A DNA stretch of 64,000 nt. Source: an uncultured Chlorobiota bacterium. GTDB taxonomy: Bacteria > Bacteroidota > Bacteroidia > Bacteroidales > JAADGE01. Below, in pieces: positions 8,244 through 17,808 of this stretch. The notes under the pieces are model-generated. The model made no database searches. It saw only the letters and a program-made list of their open reading frames with translations, and was not told the DNA's origin. Numbering within the stretch: position 1 is the stretch's first letter; every line of letters starts with the position of its first letter. The stretch lies in contig CAMZKL010000006.1 of NCBI GenBank assembly GCA_947311255.1, positions 62,001 to 126,000 of the forward strand, given 5' to 3'. The translations under genes were made by a program, and so were the position numbers.

Positions 8244-10817
8244 TTAGCCACATTTTGAATATCCACAAGATTGGCAAGTTAAACAACCTTCCTGATAAAA
8301 AAGAGTATCGGCTCCACATTCCATGCAAACCTTACCTTTTTTTGCCTTTGTGCCATCAGGAATGTAATTTTTTAAAGCTCTCTCAATTCCTTTTTTCCAA
8401 GTATTTATTGTATCTGTTTCAAAATGTAAAGAAGATATTAAATTTACAGTATGTTGAACTGGCATTCCGTGTCTTAAAACTCCTGAAATTAACTTAGCGT
8501 AGTTCCAATATTCTGGATTAAACTTATAAGATAATCCTTCAATTATTATATTAAAACCAAACTTATTTTTAAACTTAAAGTCATATCTTTTTGAGCCATC
8601 TTCAAATCTATGTTTAATAATTATTCCTTTTTTAACAGATTTTGGAATTGGAAGAGCATCTACCTCAGAACGACCGGAAAATATTTCATATGGGCTTCCT
8701 TCTTTTATTCCTATAAAAGCAATCCATTCTTCATCATTATTACTAAAGTGAATAACATCTGCATGAAGCTCTTTTGGTCTTTTTGTATGTTTTTTCTGAC
8801 GTTCTTGCTCTTCTTCTTTTTTATTATCCGCAGAAATAAGCACTCCGTCCCTTGAGCCATCTCTATATACAGTTACTCCTTTACAACCACTTTTCCATGC
8901 TTCTAAATATACATCACCAACGAGCTTAACAGAAGCATCTTTGGGTAAGTTTACGGTTACACTTATTGAATGATCAACCCATTTTTGAACTCCTCCTTGC
9001 AATCTTACTTTATTAATCCAGTCTACGTCATTTGATGTAGATTTATAATAAGGAGAGTCTTGTATTAATGTCTTAATTTCAGATTGATTCATCTTTTTTG
9101 CTTTTGTTGAATCAATTCCATTTGCATCCATCCATGTCATAAAATTATGATGAAAAACATTATATTCTTCCCAATGATCTCCCGATTCATCTGTAAAATT
9201 TATTTTTACATCTTTATCATTTGGATTTACTTTTCTTCTTCTTTTATAGAAAGGCATAAATACAGGCTCTATTCCGGAAGTTGTTTGTGTCATAATACTT
9301 GTAGAACCAGTTGGAGCAATGGTTAAAAGAGAAATATTTCTTCTTCCATGTTCTTGCATTTCTGTAAATAATTCGGGGTCTGCATCTTTAATTCTGTTCA
9401 CAAAAGGATTGTTTTTCTCTTTTTCTGCATTAAATATTTTAAATGCTCCTCTTTCTTTGGCCATTTCAACTGATGAACGATAAGCCTCAAGAGCCAATGT
9501 TTTATGAACTTGCACAGAAAAATCTGTTGCATTTTCGCTTCCATACTGTAAACCAAGAGCAGCAAGCATATCTCCCTCTGCTGTTATTCCAACTCCCGTT
9601 CTTCTTCCTTGTGTTGCCTTTTCTTTAATGTTTTCCCAAAGTTTTCTTTCTGTTCTTTTTATTTCTTCATTTTCTGGGTCTTTGTTTATTTTATTTAAAA
9701 TACCGTCTATTTTTTCAAGCTCCAAATCTATTATATCGTCCATAATTCGTTGAGCATAGCCAGCATGTTTTTTAAATTTTTCAAAATTAAATTTTGCTTT
9801 TGAAGTGAATGCCTGATCAACATATCCATATAAGTTTACAGCAAGTAATCTGCAACTATCATAGGGACATAGGGGTATTTCTCCACAAGGGTTTGTTGAA
9901 ACCGTTTTAAAACCTTGATCTGCATAGCTGTCTGCAACAGATTCATTAATTACAGTATCCCAAAATAAAATCCCAGGTTCTGCAGATTTCCATGCATTAT
10001 TTATAATTTTTTTCCATAAATTTCTTGGATTTATTACTTTTTTTACCGTAGGGTTATTTGACTCTATTGGGTATTGTTGTTGATATGGTTTATTGTCTAT
10101 AACAGCATTCATAAACTCATCATCTATTTTAACAGATATATTTGCTCCTGTTATTTTTCCTGCTTCTAATTTTGCATCTATAAAGTTTTCTGCATCAGGA
10201 TGTTTCACTGAAATTGAAAGCATTAATGCCCCTCTTCTTCCATCTTGTGCAACTTCTCTTGTTGAGTTTGAATATCTTTCCATAAATGGCACAACTCCGG
10301 TTGAAGTTAGTGCACTATTACTAACAGGGCTTCCTTTGGGACGAATATGTGAAAGGTCGTGTCCTACCCCACCCCTTCTTTTCATAAGCTGAACTTGCTC
10401 TTGATCTGTTTTCATAATTCCTCCATAGGAATCCGCAGGATTATCATCTCCAATAACAAAACAATTTGATAATGAAACTGTTTGGTATTTATTTCCAATA
10501 CCAGACATTGGGCTTCCTGCAGGAACAATGTATTTAAAGTCTTTTAAAAGGCTATAAATTTTTTCTTCTGAAAGAGGATTCGGATATTTTTGTTCAATCC
10601 GAGAAATTTCTTTTGCGAGTCTTCTATGCATTTGTTCTGGACTATTTTCATAAATATTCCCAAAAGAATCTTTTAGGGCATATTTAGTTGTCCAAACTTT
10701 TGCGGCAAGTTCATCGCCTTTAAAATATTTTTTTGCTTCTTGATAAGCTTCGTCGAAAGTATAACCGACAGCTTTGCTTTTTGCCGAAAAAGAGATAATT
10801 TGTTCTTTAATTTGCAT
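8244..10817 (-). CDS. nrdJ: Adenosylcobalamin-dependent (class II) ribonucleoside-diphosphate reductase
   Basis: The protein reduces ribonucleotides to deoxyribonucleotides with a B12-generated radical. The N-terminal part shows VSLSNCFVIGD with the first active-site Cys, RRGGVGHDLSHIRPKGS, then STNPCGEIPL with the thiyl-radical Cys, and APTGSTSIMTQTTSGIEP as phosphate-binding loop. The last 25 residues form a CMECG...CLTCQSCGYSKCG zinc-ribbon/cysteine tail used to shuttle reducing power. About 857 residues is normal for the class II enzyme with this tail. The ORF track starts at TTG 10859, but that codon overlaps a promoter -7 box (10857-10864), so I chose the ATG at 10817. No class I or III enzyme gene is seen here, and no cobalamin riboswitch is recognised upstream. 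Confidence 0.95.
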   Translation of the reverse strand: MQIKEQIISFSAKSKAVGYTFDEAYQEAKKYFKGDELAAKVWTTKYALKDSFGNIYENSPEQMHRRLAKEISRIEQKYPNPLSEEKIYSLLKDFKYIVPAGSPMSGIGNKYQTVSLSNCFVIGDDNPADSYGGIMKTDQEQVQLMKRRGGVGHDLSHIRPKGSPVSNSALTSTGVVPFMERYSNSTREVAQDGRRGALMLSISVKHPDAENFIDAKLEAGKITGANISVKIDDEFMNAVIDNKPYQQQYPIESNNPTVKKVINPRNLWKKIINNAWKSAEPGILFWDTVINESVADSYADQGFKTVSTNPCGEIPLCPYDSCRLLAVNLYGYVDQAFTSKAKFNFEKFKKHAGYAQRIMDDIIDLELEKIDGILNKINKDPENEEIKRTERKLWENIKEKATQGRRTGVGITAEGDMLAALGLQYGSENATDFSVQVHKTLALEAYRSSVEMAKERGAFKIFNAEKEKNNPFVNRIKDADPELFTEMQEHGRRNISLLTIAPTGSTSIMTQTTSGIEPVFMPFYKRRRKVNPNDKDVKINFTDESGDHWEEYNVFHHNFMTWMDANGIDSTKAKKMNQSEIKTLIQDSPYYKSTSNDVDWINKVRLQGGVQKWVDHSISVTVNLPKDASVKLVGDVYLEAWKSGCKGVTVYRDGSRDGVLISADNKKEEEQERQKKHTKRPKELHADVIHFSNNDEEWIAFIGIKEGSPYEIFSGRSEVDALPIPKSVKKGIIIKHRFEDGSKRYDFKFKNKFGFNIIIEGLSYKFNPEYWNYAKLISGVLRHGMPVQHTVNLISSLHFETDTINTWKKGIERALKNYIPDGTKAKKGKVCMECGADTLFYQEGCLTCQSCGYSKCG

Positions 10818-10856
10818 CCGAAATAATAATTTAATGTGTTGTGGAAAATGGTTCAA

Positions 10857-10887
10857 CAAAAATAGATTAAAACCGGTTTTTTACAAA
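10857..10887 (-). promoter_or_regulatory. nrdJ promoter
   Basis: On the minus strand TTTG at 10887-10884 is followed after 19 nt by TATTTTTG at 10864-10857, an excellent match to the Bacteroidota promoter. Transcription should begin near 10851, which rules out the upstream TTG start and supports ATG 10817 with a leader of about 35 nt. Confidence 0.75.
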
Positions 10888-11089
10888 GTCGGGTTTTCAA
10901 TAAGTTCTTTGTTTGTAATAGTGAATAAATTGAATATCAACACTTAAATCTGTTAATAACTTTATATTCTTTTTTGGTAACTTCTCTTTTTAAATATGCA
11001 AAAGAATATACATATTTTTATGTTTTGTTCATATAAACAGACAGTTACACCAACAAAAGAAATATGTTGAAATTTAGAGTTTTGTATTT

Positions 11090-12064
11090 CTAAAAAACAG
11101 ATTTCGCAATATTTTTTATATTATTGGATTTTCCTATTGTATAATAATGAACTGCCGGTACTCCAAATTTTATTAATTCTTTAGACTGTTTTATTGTCCA
11201 TTCAATTCCTATTTCATTTACCTCTTTATTATTTTTTGCTTTTACTATTTCAGAAGCGAGTTCTTCTGGTAAATCAATATTAAAAACTTGAGGAAGAAGT
11301 TCTAAATCTCTTTTTGTTCTTACAGGCTTTATTCCTGGTATAATTGGAACTTTTATTCCCTCGTTTCTACATAGTTTTACAAAATCATAATATTTTTGAT
11401 TATCAAAAAACATTTGCGTTACTATATATTCTGCTCCCGCATCTATTTTTTGTTTTAAATATTTTATGTCTGACTTCATATTTGGGGCTTCGTTATGTTT
11501 TTCGGGATAACCGGCAACTCCAACAGAAAAATTTGTTTTCCTAATATTGTATAAATCTTCATCACAATACCTTCCTTGGTTCATGTGCATTATCTGTCTA
11601 ATAAGCCCTGTTGTGTGTTCATGCCCGTTTTCTTCTGCTCTAAAATATTTATTATTTGCTGGTGGGTCGCCTCGTAAAACAAGAATATTTGTCATTCCAA
11701 GAAAGTTCAAATCTATCAAGGCATCTTCTGTTTCATCTTTTGTAAATCCTCCACAAATTAAATGAGGAACTACAATTGGCTTTTGATAACGGTATTTTAT
11801 TGCCGCAGAAATAGCTACTGTTCCTGGGCGTTTTCTTATTGTTTTTCTTTCAATAATTCCTTGTTTATTTTGCTTATAAACAACCTCTTGCTGATGGTAT
11901 GTTACATTAATATTCATTGGGTCAAAATCCATTAATGGATCAATAACTCTATATATATCTTCCATACTTCCACCCTTCATTGGCGGTAAAATTTCAAAAG
12001 AAAAGTATGTTTTTTTTGTATCTTTTAGTTTATCAACTAGTTTCATATTTTTATATTTTGTCAC
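11090..12064 (-). CDS. metF: Methylenetetrahydrofolate reductase
   Basis: This 324-residue protein is a TIM-barrel flavoprotein that reduces 5,10-methylene-THF to 5-methyl-THF, the methyl donor used by MetH next door. Visible marks are FSFEILPPMKG (catalytic Glu region), NVTYHQQEV, PHLICGGFTKDETEDAL, LRGDPP, and QMFFDNQKYYDFVKLCR. Length fits the family. It lies 48 bp downstream of metH on the same strand, so it probably shares the SAM-riboswitch-controlled transcript. A TACATTTG box in the spacer could give it an extra start. Confidence 0.95.
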   Translation of the reverse strand: MTKYKNMKLVDKLKDTKKTYFSFEILPPMKGGSMEDIYRVIDPLMDFDPMNINVTYHQQEVVYKQNKQGIIERKTIRKRPGTVAISAAIKYRYQKPIVVPHLICGGFTKDETEDALIDLNFLGMTNILVLRGDPPANNKYFRAEENGHEHTTGLIRQIMHMNQGRYCDEDLYNIRKTNFSVGVAGYPEKHNEAPNMKSDIKYLKQKIDAGAEYIVTQMFFDNQKYYDFVKLCRNEGIKVPIIPGIKPVRTKRDLELLPQVFNIDLPEELASEIVKAKNNKEVNEIGIEWTIKQSKELIKFGVPAVHYYTIGKSNNIKNIAKSVF

Positions 12065-12071
12065 GAAATCG

Positions 12072-12079
12072 CAAATGTA
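12072..12079 (-). promoter_or_regulatory. Possible metF -7 element
   Basis: On the minus strand TACATTTG fits TANNTTTG and would start RNA about 2-4 nt before the metF ATG. No -33 TTTG lies at a standard distance, so an internal promoter is only possible. Confidence 0.35.
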
Positions 12080-12112
12080 TATTTTATTGGTAAAATAGTG
12101 GCTGTTTAATTT

Positions 12113-15100
12113 TTAATAGTCCAAATTACTCCCCAAATACTTCTCCGCTAGTTCAAAACTAATTTTTTTTCTTTCAGCATAGTCCTCAACTTGTTCTTTT
12201 GAAATTTTTCCTAAGTTAAAGTATTTTGCTTCGGAATTTGCAAAATAAAGTCCACTTACTGATGCTCCTGGGTACATTGAAAAATTTTCTGTTAGGCTCA
12301 TTCCTGTATTTTTTTGGGCATTTAATAAATCAAACAATACTTTTTTTTCTGAATGTTCGGGACAGGCAGGGTAGCCAATTGCTGGGCGTATTCCTTGGTA
12401 TTTGCCTTTAAATAAGTCTGCCAGACCCTGCGGGTTTTGAAAACCCGCAGGGTCTTCTTCTGCATATCCCCAAAACTCATTTCTAAGTTTTTTATGTAAT
12501 AATTCGGCAAAAGCCTCAGCAAAACGGTCGGCAAGAGTTTTTAACATTATTGCAGAATAATCATCATTTGCTTCTTCAAATTCTTTTACTTTTTTCTCAA
12601 TTCCAAGTCCCGTTGTTAGAGCAAATGTGCCTATGTAATCTTGCTTTTTGCTTGTTTTGGGTGAAATGTAATCTGCCAAACAAAGGTTGGGTTTATTTTT
12701 TTGTTTTTCTATTTGTTGTCTTAAAAATCTGAAAGTTGTAAGTTGTTTTCCTTCTTTATTAAAAACTTCAATATCATCACCGAGAGAGTTTGCAGGAAAC
12801 AATCCTATAACGGCATTTGCTTGTAACCATTTTTCAGAGATTATTTTTTTAAGCATTACTTGTGCATCATCGTAGAGTTTTTTTGCTTCTTTTTCTTTTT
12901 GGGAAAGTCCGTGCGGGTTTTGACTGTCTTCATCTGACAGACCCTGCGGGTTTTGGAAACCCGCAGGGTCTGTTATCTTAGGAAACCTTCCTTTTATTTC
13001 CCAAGCATGAAAAAAGAATGTCCAATCAAAATACGGTAAAATTTCTTTAAGAGGAAAATCTTTTAATGTTTTAATTCCTATAAAATTAGGTTCTGAAATA
13101 TCATAATCCGGGACAAATTTATTTTTTCTTGCTTCCGACAAGGGTATTAATTTTTTTGCTTTTTTGTTAGCGTGTTTTTCTCTTACTTTTTCATATTCTA
13201 AATTCAAATTCTCAATAAAATTGTCTTTATTTTGAATTAGTTTTTGTGTAATTCCTACTGATTGTGAAGCATCTACAACATAAACTGAAGCACCATTATA
13301 TTCTGGTGCAATTTTCACGGCAGTGTGAATTTTTGATGTTGTTGCTCCTCCAATTAACAAAGGCATTTTCATTTTTCGCTTTTGCATTTCTTTGGCAACA
13401 TTTACCATTTCTTCCAAAGACGGAGTTATTAGTCCGCTTAATCCAATTATGTCAACATTCTGTTTCTCAGCCTCTTCCAATATTTTTTCAGTATGTACCA
13501 TAACACCCAAATCAATAATTTCAAAATTGTTGCAAGCCAAAATTACACCTGTGATATTTTTTCCAATATCATGAACATCTCCTTTTACGGTTGCCAAAAG
13601 AATTTTTCCGGCAGAACTGTTTTCTCCTTCAACTTTCTCAGCTTCAATATAAGGTAAAAGAATTGCAACAGCCTTTTTCATAACTCTTGCACTTTTTACA
13701 ACTTGTGGAAGAAACATTTTTCCATCACCAAAAAGTTTTCCAACTTTATTCATTCCCGCCATTAAAGGTTGCTCAATTACATTAATTGCTTGTTTGTAAT
13801 TTTTCCTTGCTTCTTCAACATCTTCATCAATAAATTCGGTAATGCCTTTTACCAAAGCATAGCTTAATCGCTCATCAACAGGGTTTTTCCGCCAATCTTC
13901 AATTTTCTTTTCTTTTTTTCCGGAACTTTTAACAGTTTCGGCATATTCAATTAGTCTTTCTGTGGCATCTTCTCTTTTATTAAAAACCACATCCTCAGTA
14001 AGTTGCAATAAATCTTTCGGAATTTCATCATAAATTTGTAACATTCCTGCATTTACAATTCCCATATCTAAACCGGCTTTTACGGCATGATATAAAAATA
14101 CGGAGTGCATTGCTTCACGAACTACATTATTACCTCTGAATGAGAAAGATAGATTACTAATTCCTCCGCTGACTTTTGCATAAGGCAAGTTCTTTTTTAT
14201 CCATTTTACAGTATTTATAAAATCAACAGCATAATTATTATGCTCGTCAATTCCTGTTGCTATTGTAAGAATATTCGGGTCAAAAATTATATCCTGAGGA
14301 GGATAATTAACTTTCTGAGTAAGAATATCATAGGCTCGTTTGCAAATATCAATTTTTTCTTGATAAGTTGCGGCTTGTCCATTTTCATCAAAAGCCATAA
14401 CTACGGCAGCAGCACCATATTGGCGTATTTCTTTTGCATGCTTAATAAAAACATCCTCACCTTCTTTTAAACTTATTGAATTTACAATTGCTTTTCCTTG
14501 CAAACATTTTAGTCCTGAAATAATTACATTATGCTTCGAACTATCAATCATAATAGGCACTTTTGCTATATCCGGTTCAGAAACAAGAAGGTTAAGAAAT
14601 GTTACCATTTCAGTTTCTGCGTCAAGCATTGCATCGTCCATGCAAACATCAATAATTTGAGCACCGTTTTCAACTTGCTGTCTTGCAATAGTTAAGGCTT
14701 CTTCATATTTTTTTTCTCTTATTAATCTTGCAAATTTTAATGAACCAGCAACATTTGTGCGTTCTCCAATATTTATAAAGTTATTTTCTTTGCTAATTTC
14801 TAAAAGTTCTAAACCGCTTAGTTTACTTTTTATTTCTTTTTCAGAAATTTTATGAATATGTGATTTGTCAGCAATTTTAGCAATTTCACGAATATGCTCA
14901 GGCGTTGTTCCGCAGCAACCTCCAATAATATTGACATAAGAATTATCTAAAAACTGCTTAACTTCCACAGCCATTTTCTTGGGCGTTTCATCATATTCTC
15001 CAAACTGGTTTGGCATTCCGGCATTTGGATGTGCTGATATTTTAAAATTAGATTTTTCTGCCATTTCTGCAATATGCGGCAACATATCGTGTGCACCTGT

Positions 15101-15847
15101 TGAGCAATTTAGACCAATTGTAAGCAAATCTACATGCGAAAGTGAACTTATAAATGCTCCTACGGTTTGCCCGGAAAGTGTTCTTCCACTTTTATCGGTA
15201 ACAGTTCCTGAAACCATAATTGGGATGATAATTTTTCGTTCTTTTGCCTCTCTTTGTACAGTAAAAAGTGCAGCTTTTGCAATTAGTGTGTCAAAAACTG
15301 TTTCAATAAGAATTATATCTGCACCGCCATCTAGCAATCCTTTAACTTGCGGTGTGTAACTTGCAACAACATCGTCGAAAGTTACTGCACGTTTGCCTGG
15401 GTCTTCAACATCGGGCGACATTGATGCTGTTTTATTTGTTGGACCAATTGAGCCTGCAACAAAACGAAATTTATCTTTATTTTTTTCTGAAAACTCATCA
15501 CACACAGCTCTTGCAATTTGTGCAGACGCTAGGTTCATTTCATAAACCAAACTGTATTGGTGCATATCATAATCTTCCATTGAGATTAGGTTTGCATTAA
15601 AGGTGTTTGTTTCAATAATGTCTGCACCTGCTTCAAGGTATTGAGTATGAATTGACTTTATTATTTGTGGCTGAGTTAATGAAAGCAAATCATTATTACC
15701 TTTTAAATCAAGATGCCAATCTTTAAACCTTTCGCCACGGAAACCATTTTCATCTAATTTGTGAGTTTGAATAAGGCTTCCCATTGCACCATCAAGAACG
15801 AGTACTCTATTTTTTAGGGCTGTATATAATTTTTTTGTGTTTTTCAT
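12113..15847 (-). CDS. metH: Cobalamin-dependent methionine synthase
   Basis: The 1244-residue enzyme transfers the methyl of 5-methyl-THF to homocysteine. Domains in order: homocysteine-binding barrel (about 1-330; zinc site ending [11 protein letters not shown]), pterin-binding barrel (about 350-620; [23 protein letters not shown]), cobalamin domain (about 650-890; DVHDIGKNI with the B12-ligand His) and SAM-dependent reactivation domain (about 900-1244; GYPACPEH). Two loops of the reactivation domain contain the peptide [11 protein letters not shown], encoded by perfect DNA palindromes that look like inserted repeats. A third partial copy encodes QNPHGL. The frame stays open and all catalytic motifs are present, so the gene is probably functional. 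A SAM-I riboswitch lies directly upstream. Confidence 0.95.
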   Translation of the reverse strand: MKNTKKLYTALKNRVLVLDGAMGSLIQTHKLDENGFRGERFKDWHLDLKGNNDLLSLTQPQIIKSIHTQYLEAGADIIETNTFNANLISMEDYDMHQYSLVYEMNLASAQIARAVCDEFSEKNKDKFRFVAGSIGPTNKTASMSPDVEDPGKRAVTFDDVVASYTPQVKGLLDGGADIILIETVFDTLIAKAALFTVQREAKERKIIIPIMVSGTVTDKSGRTLSGQTVGAFISSLSHVDLLTIGLNCSTGAHDMLPHIAEMAEKSNFKISAHPNAGMPNQFGEYDETPKKMAVEVKQFLDNSYVNIIGGCCGTTPEHIREIAKIADKSHIHKISEKEIKSKLSGLELLEISKENNFINIGERTNVAGSLKFARLIREKKYEEALTIARQQVENGAQIIDVCMDDAMLDAETEMVTFLNLLVSEPDIAKVPIMIDSSKHNVIISGLKCLQGKAIVNSISLKEGEDVFIKHAKEIRQYGAAAVVMAFDENGQAATYQEKIDICKRAYDILTQKVNYPPQDIIFDPNILTIATGIDEHNNYAVDFINTVKWIKKNLPYAKVSGGISNLSFSFRGNNVVREAMHSVFLYHAVKAGLDMGIVNAGMLQIYDEIPKDLLQLTEDVVFNKREDATERLIEYAETVKSSGKKEKKIEDWRKNPVDERLSYALVKGITEFIDEDVEEARKNYKQAINVIEQPLMAGMNKVGKLFGDGKMFLPQVVKSARVMKKAVAILLPYIEAEKVEGENSSAGKILLATVKGDVHDIGKNITGVILACNNFEIIDLGVMVHTEKILEEAEKQNVDIIGLSGLITPSLEEMVNVAKEMQKRKMKMPLLIGGATTSKIHTAVKIAPEYNGASVYVVDASQSVGITQKLIQNKDNFIENLNLEYEKVREKHANKKAKKLIPLSEARKNKFVPDYDISEPNFIGIKTLKDFPLKEILPYFDWTFFFHAWEIKGRFPKITDPAGFQNPQGLSDEDSQNPHGLSQKEKEAKKLYDDAQVMLKKIISEKWLQANAVIGLFPANSLGDDIEVFNKEGKQLTTFRFLRQQIEKQKNKPNLCLADYISPKTSKKQDYIGTFALTTGLGIEKKVKEFEEANDDYSAIMLKTLADRFAEAFAELLHKKLRNEFWGYAEEDPAGFQNPQGLADLFKGKYQGIRPAIGYPACPEHSEKKVLFDLLNAQKNTGMSLTENFSMYPGASVSGLYFANSEAKYFNLGKISKEQVEDYAERKKISFELAEKYLGSNLDY
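12423..12455. repeat. Palindromic repeat copy 1 inserted in metH
   Basis: AGACCCTGCGGGTTTT is followed by one base and its exact reverse complement, giving a perfect 16-bp inverted repeat that is much more GC-rich than the surrounding gene. On the coding strand it reads as [11 protein letters not shown], at about residues 1132-1142, in a loop before [17 protein letters not shown] where family members have unrelated sequence. It matches copy 2 apart from the centre. Confidence 0.9.
12907..12928. repeat. Degenerate half copy of the metH palindrome
   Basis: GTCCGTGCGGGTTTTGACTGTC resembles one arm of the palindromes (TGCGGGTTTTG) but lacks the second arm. It encodes QNPHGL, an echo of QNPQGL, and sits about 9 bp from the full copy, suggesting an older decayed insertion or a partial duplication. 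Confidence 0.7.
12937..12973. repeat. Palindromic repeat copy 2 inserted in metH
   Basis: A perfect 17-bp inverted repeat around TGG begins ACAGACCCTGCGGGTTT and ends with its reverse complement. It encodes [11 protein letters not shown] at about residues 959-971 of MetH, after the RFPKIT segment at the start of the reactivation domain. It shares the CAGACCCTGCGGGTTT arm with copy 1, about 510 bp away. Confidence 0.9.
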
Positions 15848-15862
15848 AATTTTTATGTTAAA

Positions 15863-15962
15863 TTATTATTCCCAAAATCGGGCAGGTATTGGCACCTTCC
15901 TCTTCAGAAAAGGGGTTGCCGGAGTTTCTCAGAGCCTGTTCTCTTCACTCCTCTTAATAAAT
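15863..15962 (-). promoter_or_regulatory. SAM-I (S-box) riboswitch upstream of metH
   Basis: Read on the minus strand the leader shows the S-box core in order: TTATTAAGAG with the P1 5' strand, GAGTGAAGAGAACAGGCTC, the invariant CCGGCAACC, AAGGTGCCAATACCTGC, a small P4 hairpin CCCGATTTTGGG, and a P1 3' strand AATAA. The aptamer ends about 15 nt before the metH ATG and no intrinsic terminator follows, so control is probably at translation initiation: SAM binding would stabilise P1 near the start codon. Regulating methionine synthase by SAM is the expected logic. Confidence 0.9.
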
Positions 15963-16060
15963 CAAACTTTCCGGACACGAAAAGAATGAATGAAAGATTT
16001 TACAAATAAAATGTAATTTTGTTTTATTTACAAAAATCTTTTTTTATTTCTGAATAAACT

Positions 16061-16068
16061 TATTTTTG
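16061..16068 (+). promoter_or_regulatory. -7 element of the YgjP-like gene (near-leaderless)
   Basis: TATTTTTG fits TANNTTTG and lies 8 bp before the ATG at 16076, so transcription would start within a few bases of the start codon. The -33 box is not obvious. Confidence 0.45.
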
Positions 16069-16075
16069 CAAATAA

Positions 16076-16786
16076 ATGAGAAAAAAAATAATCATCCCGG
16101 ATATAGGAGTTGTAAAAATTACAAAAAAAAGAGCTGTTAAAAGGCTTACTCTAAGCATTAAACCTTTTAGCGGTATTAATGTAACAATTCCTTATTCTTA
16201 TTCTTTTTCTGCTGCGGAGTCTTTTGTTAAGGAGAAAAAAAATTGGATTATTAAAGCACAAAAGAAAATTTCGCAAACAGAAAATCAAAGAACATTATTT
16301 TTACCCAAAACAAAATTTTATACAAAAAAAAGAGAATTAGTGTTTGTACTGTCTGAACAAACTAAAATATATATTACAAAAACTAAAATAACAGTAGAAT
16401 ACGAAAAAGAAGAAAACTTATTGTCCGCTGAAAATCAGGATTATATACGCAAAGGAATTATTGAAGCATTAAGATTTGAAGCAAAAGAGTATCTTCCGGA
16501 AAGGACGGAATATTTGGCAATTAAATATGGTTTCGAATATGGAAAAGTTACTGTAAGAAATGCAAAAACACGATGGGGAAGTTGTTCAGGTAAAAATAAT
16601 ATAAGTTTAAATATTCATTTAATGCGTTTGCCCGAACATCTTATTGATTATATTATTTTGCACGAGCTTTGCCATACTGTTGAAAAAAATCACGGTAAAC
16701 ATTTTTGGTCTTTACTTGATAAGGTTTCAGGAGATGCAAAAGGTTTGGATAAAGAAATTAAACAATACAACCCAAGTATTTTTTAA
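16076..16786 (+). CDS. YgjP/DUF45-family zinc metallopeptidase (SprT-like, M48-type)
   Basis: The 236-residue protein carries the zinc-protease signature HELCHTVEKNHGKHFW near residue 200 (HExxH plus a third His and FW), preceded by RWGSCSGKNNISLNIHLMRLPEHLIDYIILHEL. This is the standard YgjP (DUF45) pattern. The N-terminal 100 residues form the beta-rich part with conserved KRAVKRLTLSIKP. It is predicted cytosolic with no signal peptide. The biological substrate of the family is unknown, and it is often found next to type I restriction or house-cleaning genes. Here it stands alone between metH and a convergent lipoprotein gene, with a bidirectional terminator after its stop. Confidence 0.85.
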   Translation: MRKKIIIPDIGVVKITKKRAVKRLTLSIKPFSGINVTIPYSYSFSAAESFVKEKKNWIIKAQKKISQTENQRTLFLPKTKFYTKKRELVFVLSEQTKIYITKTKITVEYEKEENLLSAENQDYIRKGIIEALRFEAKEYLPERTEYLAIKYGFEYGKVTVRNAKTRWGSCSGKNNISLNIHLMRLPEHLIDYIILHELCHTVEKNHGKHFWSLLDKVSGDAKGLDKEIKQYNPSIF

Positions 16787-16811
16787 AAAAAGCCCACAAT
16801 ATTTGTGGGCT
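16786..16811. terminator. Bidirectional terminator
   Basis: AGCCCACAA at 16791-16799 pairs with TTGTGGGCT at 16803-16811 across a TAT loop. A run of A precedes it, giving a strong U tract on the minus strand for the lipoprotein gene that ends at 16841; the plus side has a weaker T-rich tail. Confidence 0.85.
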
Positions 16812-16840
16812 ATATAAAATTCTTTTTTTTAAATATTTAT

Positions 16841-17713
16841 TTATTTCACAGATATAACTAAATATTTAGACATTTTCCAAAAATCATCAGCGTTTACGAT
16901 TTCCAATTTTTCGTATCTTTTTCCTGATTTTATTAATTTATAACTTCCCTCTGGATGATCTGTAACGAGCTTAACTTTTTTTGCATTATTTAGAGAAATT
17001 TCTTTAAGTTCTCTTATGTCAACTTGCTTAAATTCAGACTCTTTCATTGCAACTTTTTTATTTCCTCCAATTCCGATAAAACCACCGTCTGTTTTTAAAA
17101 CTCCTTTATCTTTAAGGTTTTTCTTAGAATCAACAATATAATAGGCAATATGTAATTTTGTGTCTTGACTTGTAATAGTTGAATCTTTCAAAACATTATC
17201 AAAAGACATTTCTGCAAGGAGAGAATCCATTTCTCCTATTCTAGCATTTAAACTTGAAATATCTATGTTTTTTTGCTCAAGTGTCATTCTCATTTCTGCT
17301 AACTCAAGTTCTTTTTGCACAATATTATCATTCAAGAGTTTAATTGTTGTTTTTAGTTCTTTGTTTTTTGAATTAGTCCTGTTTAGTTTTGATCTTAAAT
17401 AGCCAAGTTTCTTTTTATTTTCTTGCATTATTTCATAAATTGCAAGAATATCATTTGAAATTGCTTCAACATCTGCTTCCTCTAGTTCAACATCTCCAAC
17501 CGTTTTTGTTGTTATTATGTTTTCTTTTTCTTTAATTTCATTCAAATTCATTTGAATTTCATTAAATGCTTTCAAATATTCATTAATTGATGCTTCATCT
17601 CCTGCCGTTATTCCCATTAAGCTATCAACCTGAGCTTTTAATCTAATTTCTTCTTTACTTTCTCCGCATGCAAAAAAGAAAGGAATTAACAATAATACTA
17701 AATACTTTTTCAT
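16841..17713 (-). CDS. Coiled-coil lipoprotein (resembles Cbp1-family annotations)
   Basis: The 290-residue protein has a type II signal (MKKYLVLLLIPFFFACGESK, lipobox FFAC). Residues about 20-190 are nearly all heptad coiled coil, and a C-terminal globular part follows with AYYIVDSKKNLKDKGVLKTDGGFIGIGG and KLVTDHPEGSYKL. That C-terminal pattern recalls Bacteroidota proteins annotated Cbp1 family collagen-binding adhesin, but the name rests on memory of the pattern and the host-adhesion role need not apply. Expected location is the outer membrane or periplasm. It appears monocistronic, with a terminator behind it. Confidence 0.7.
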   Translation of the reverse strand: MKKYLVLLLIPFFFACGESKEEIRLKAQVDSLMGITAGDEASINEYLKAFNEIQMNLNEIKEKENIITTKTVGDVELEEADVEAISNDILAIYEIMQENKKKLGYLRSKLNRTNSKNKELKTTIKLLNDNIVQKELELAEMRMTLEQKNIDISSLNARIGEMDSLLAEMSFDNVLKDSTITSQDTKLHIAYYIVDSKKNLKDKGVLKTDGGFIGIGGNKKVAMKESEFKQVDIRELKEISLNNAKKVKLVTDHPEGSYKLIKSGKRYEKLEIVNADDFWKMSKYLVISVK

Positions 17714-17808
17714 GATTTTTGGATTTTTATTTATATAATTTTTGATATTAAAACAATTTGTTAAACGAGATAATAATAATAATATTGTATTGGTTTACAA
17801 CATAATAA

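Noticed and set aside
10818-10859. N-terminal extension of NrdJ (14 codons from TTG)
   Set aside because: The TTG lies inside a consensus -7 box, so it should not be in the transcript; ATG 10817 is the natural start.
10860-11089. Cobalamin riboswitch or NrdR box upstream of nrdJ
   Set aside because: I looked for the B12-box and NrdR-type inverted repeats in this spacer and found neither; only a promoter is supported.
9443-15600. Plus-strand ORFs of 60-126 codons across nrdJ, metF and metH
   Set aside because: They are reading-frame shadows of strongly supported minus-strand genes and show no family motifs or promoters of their own.
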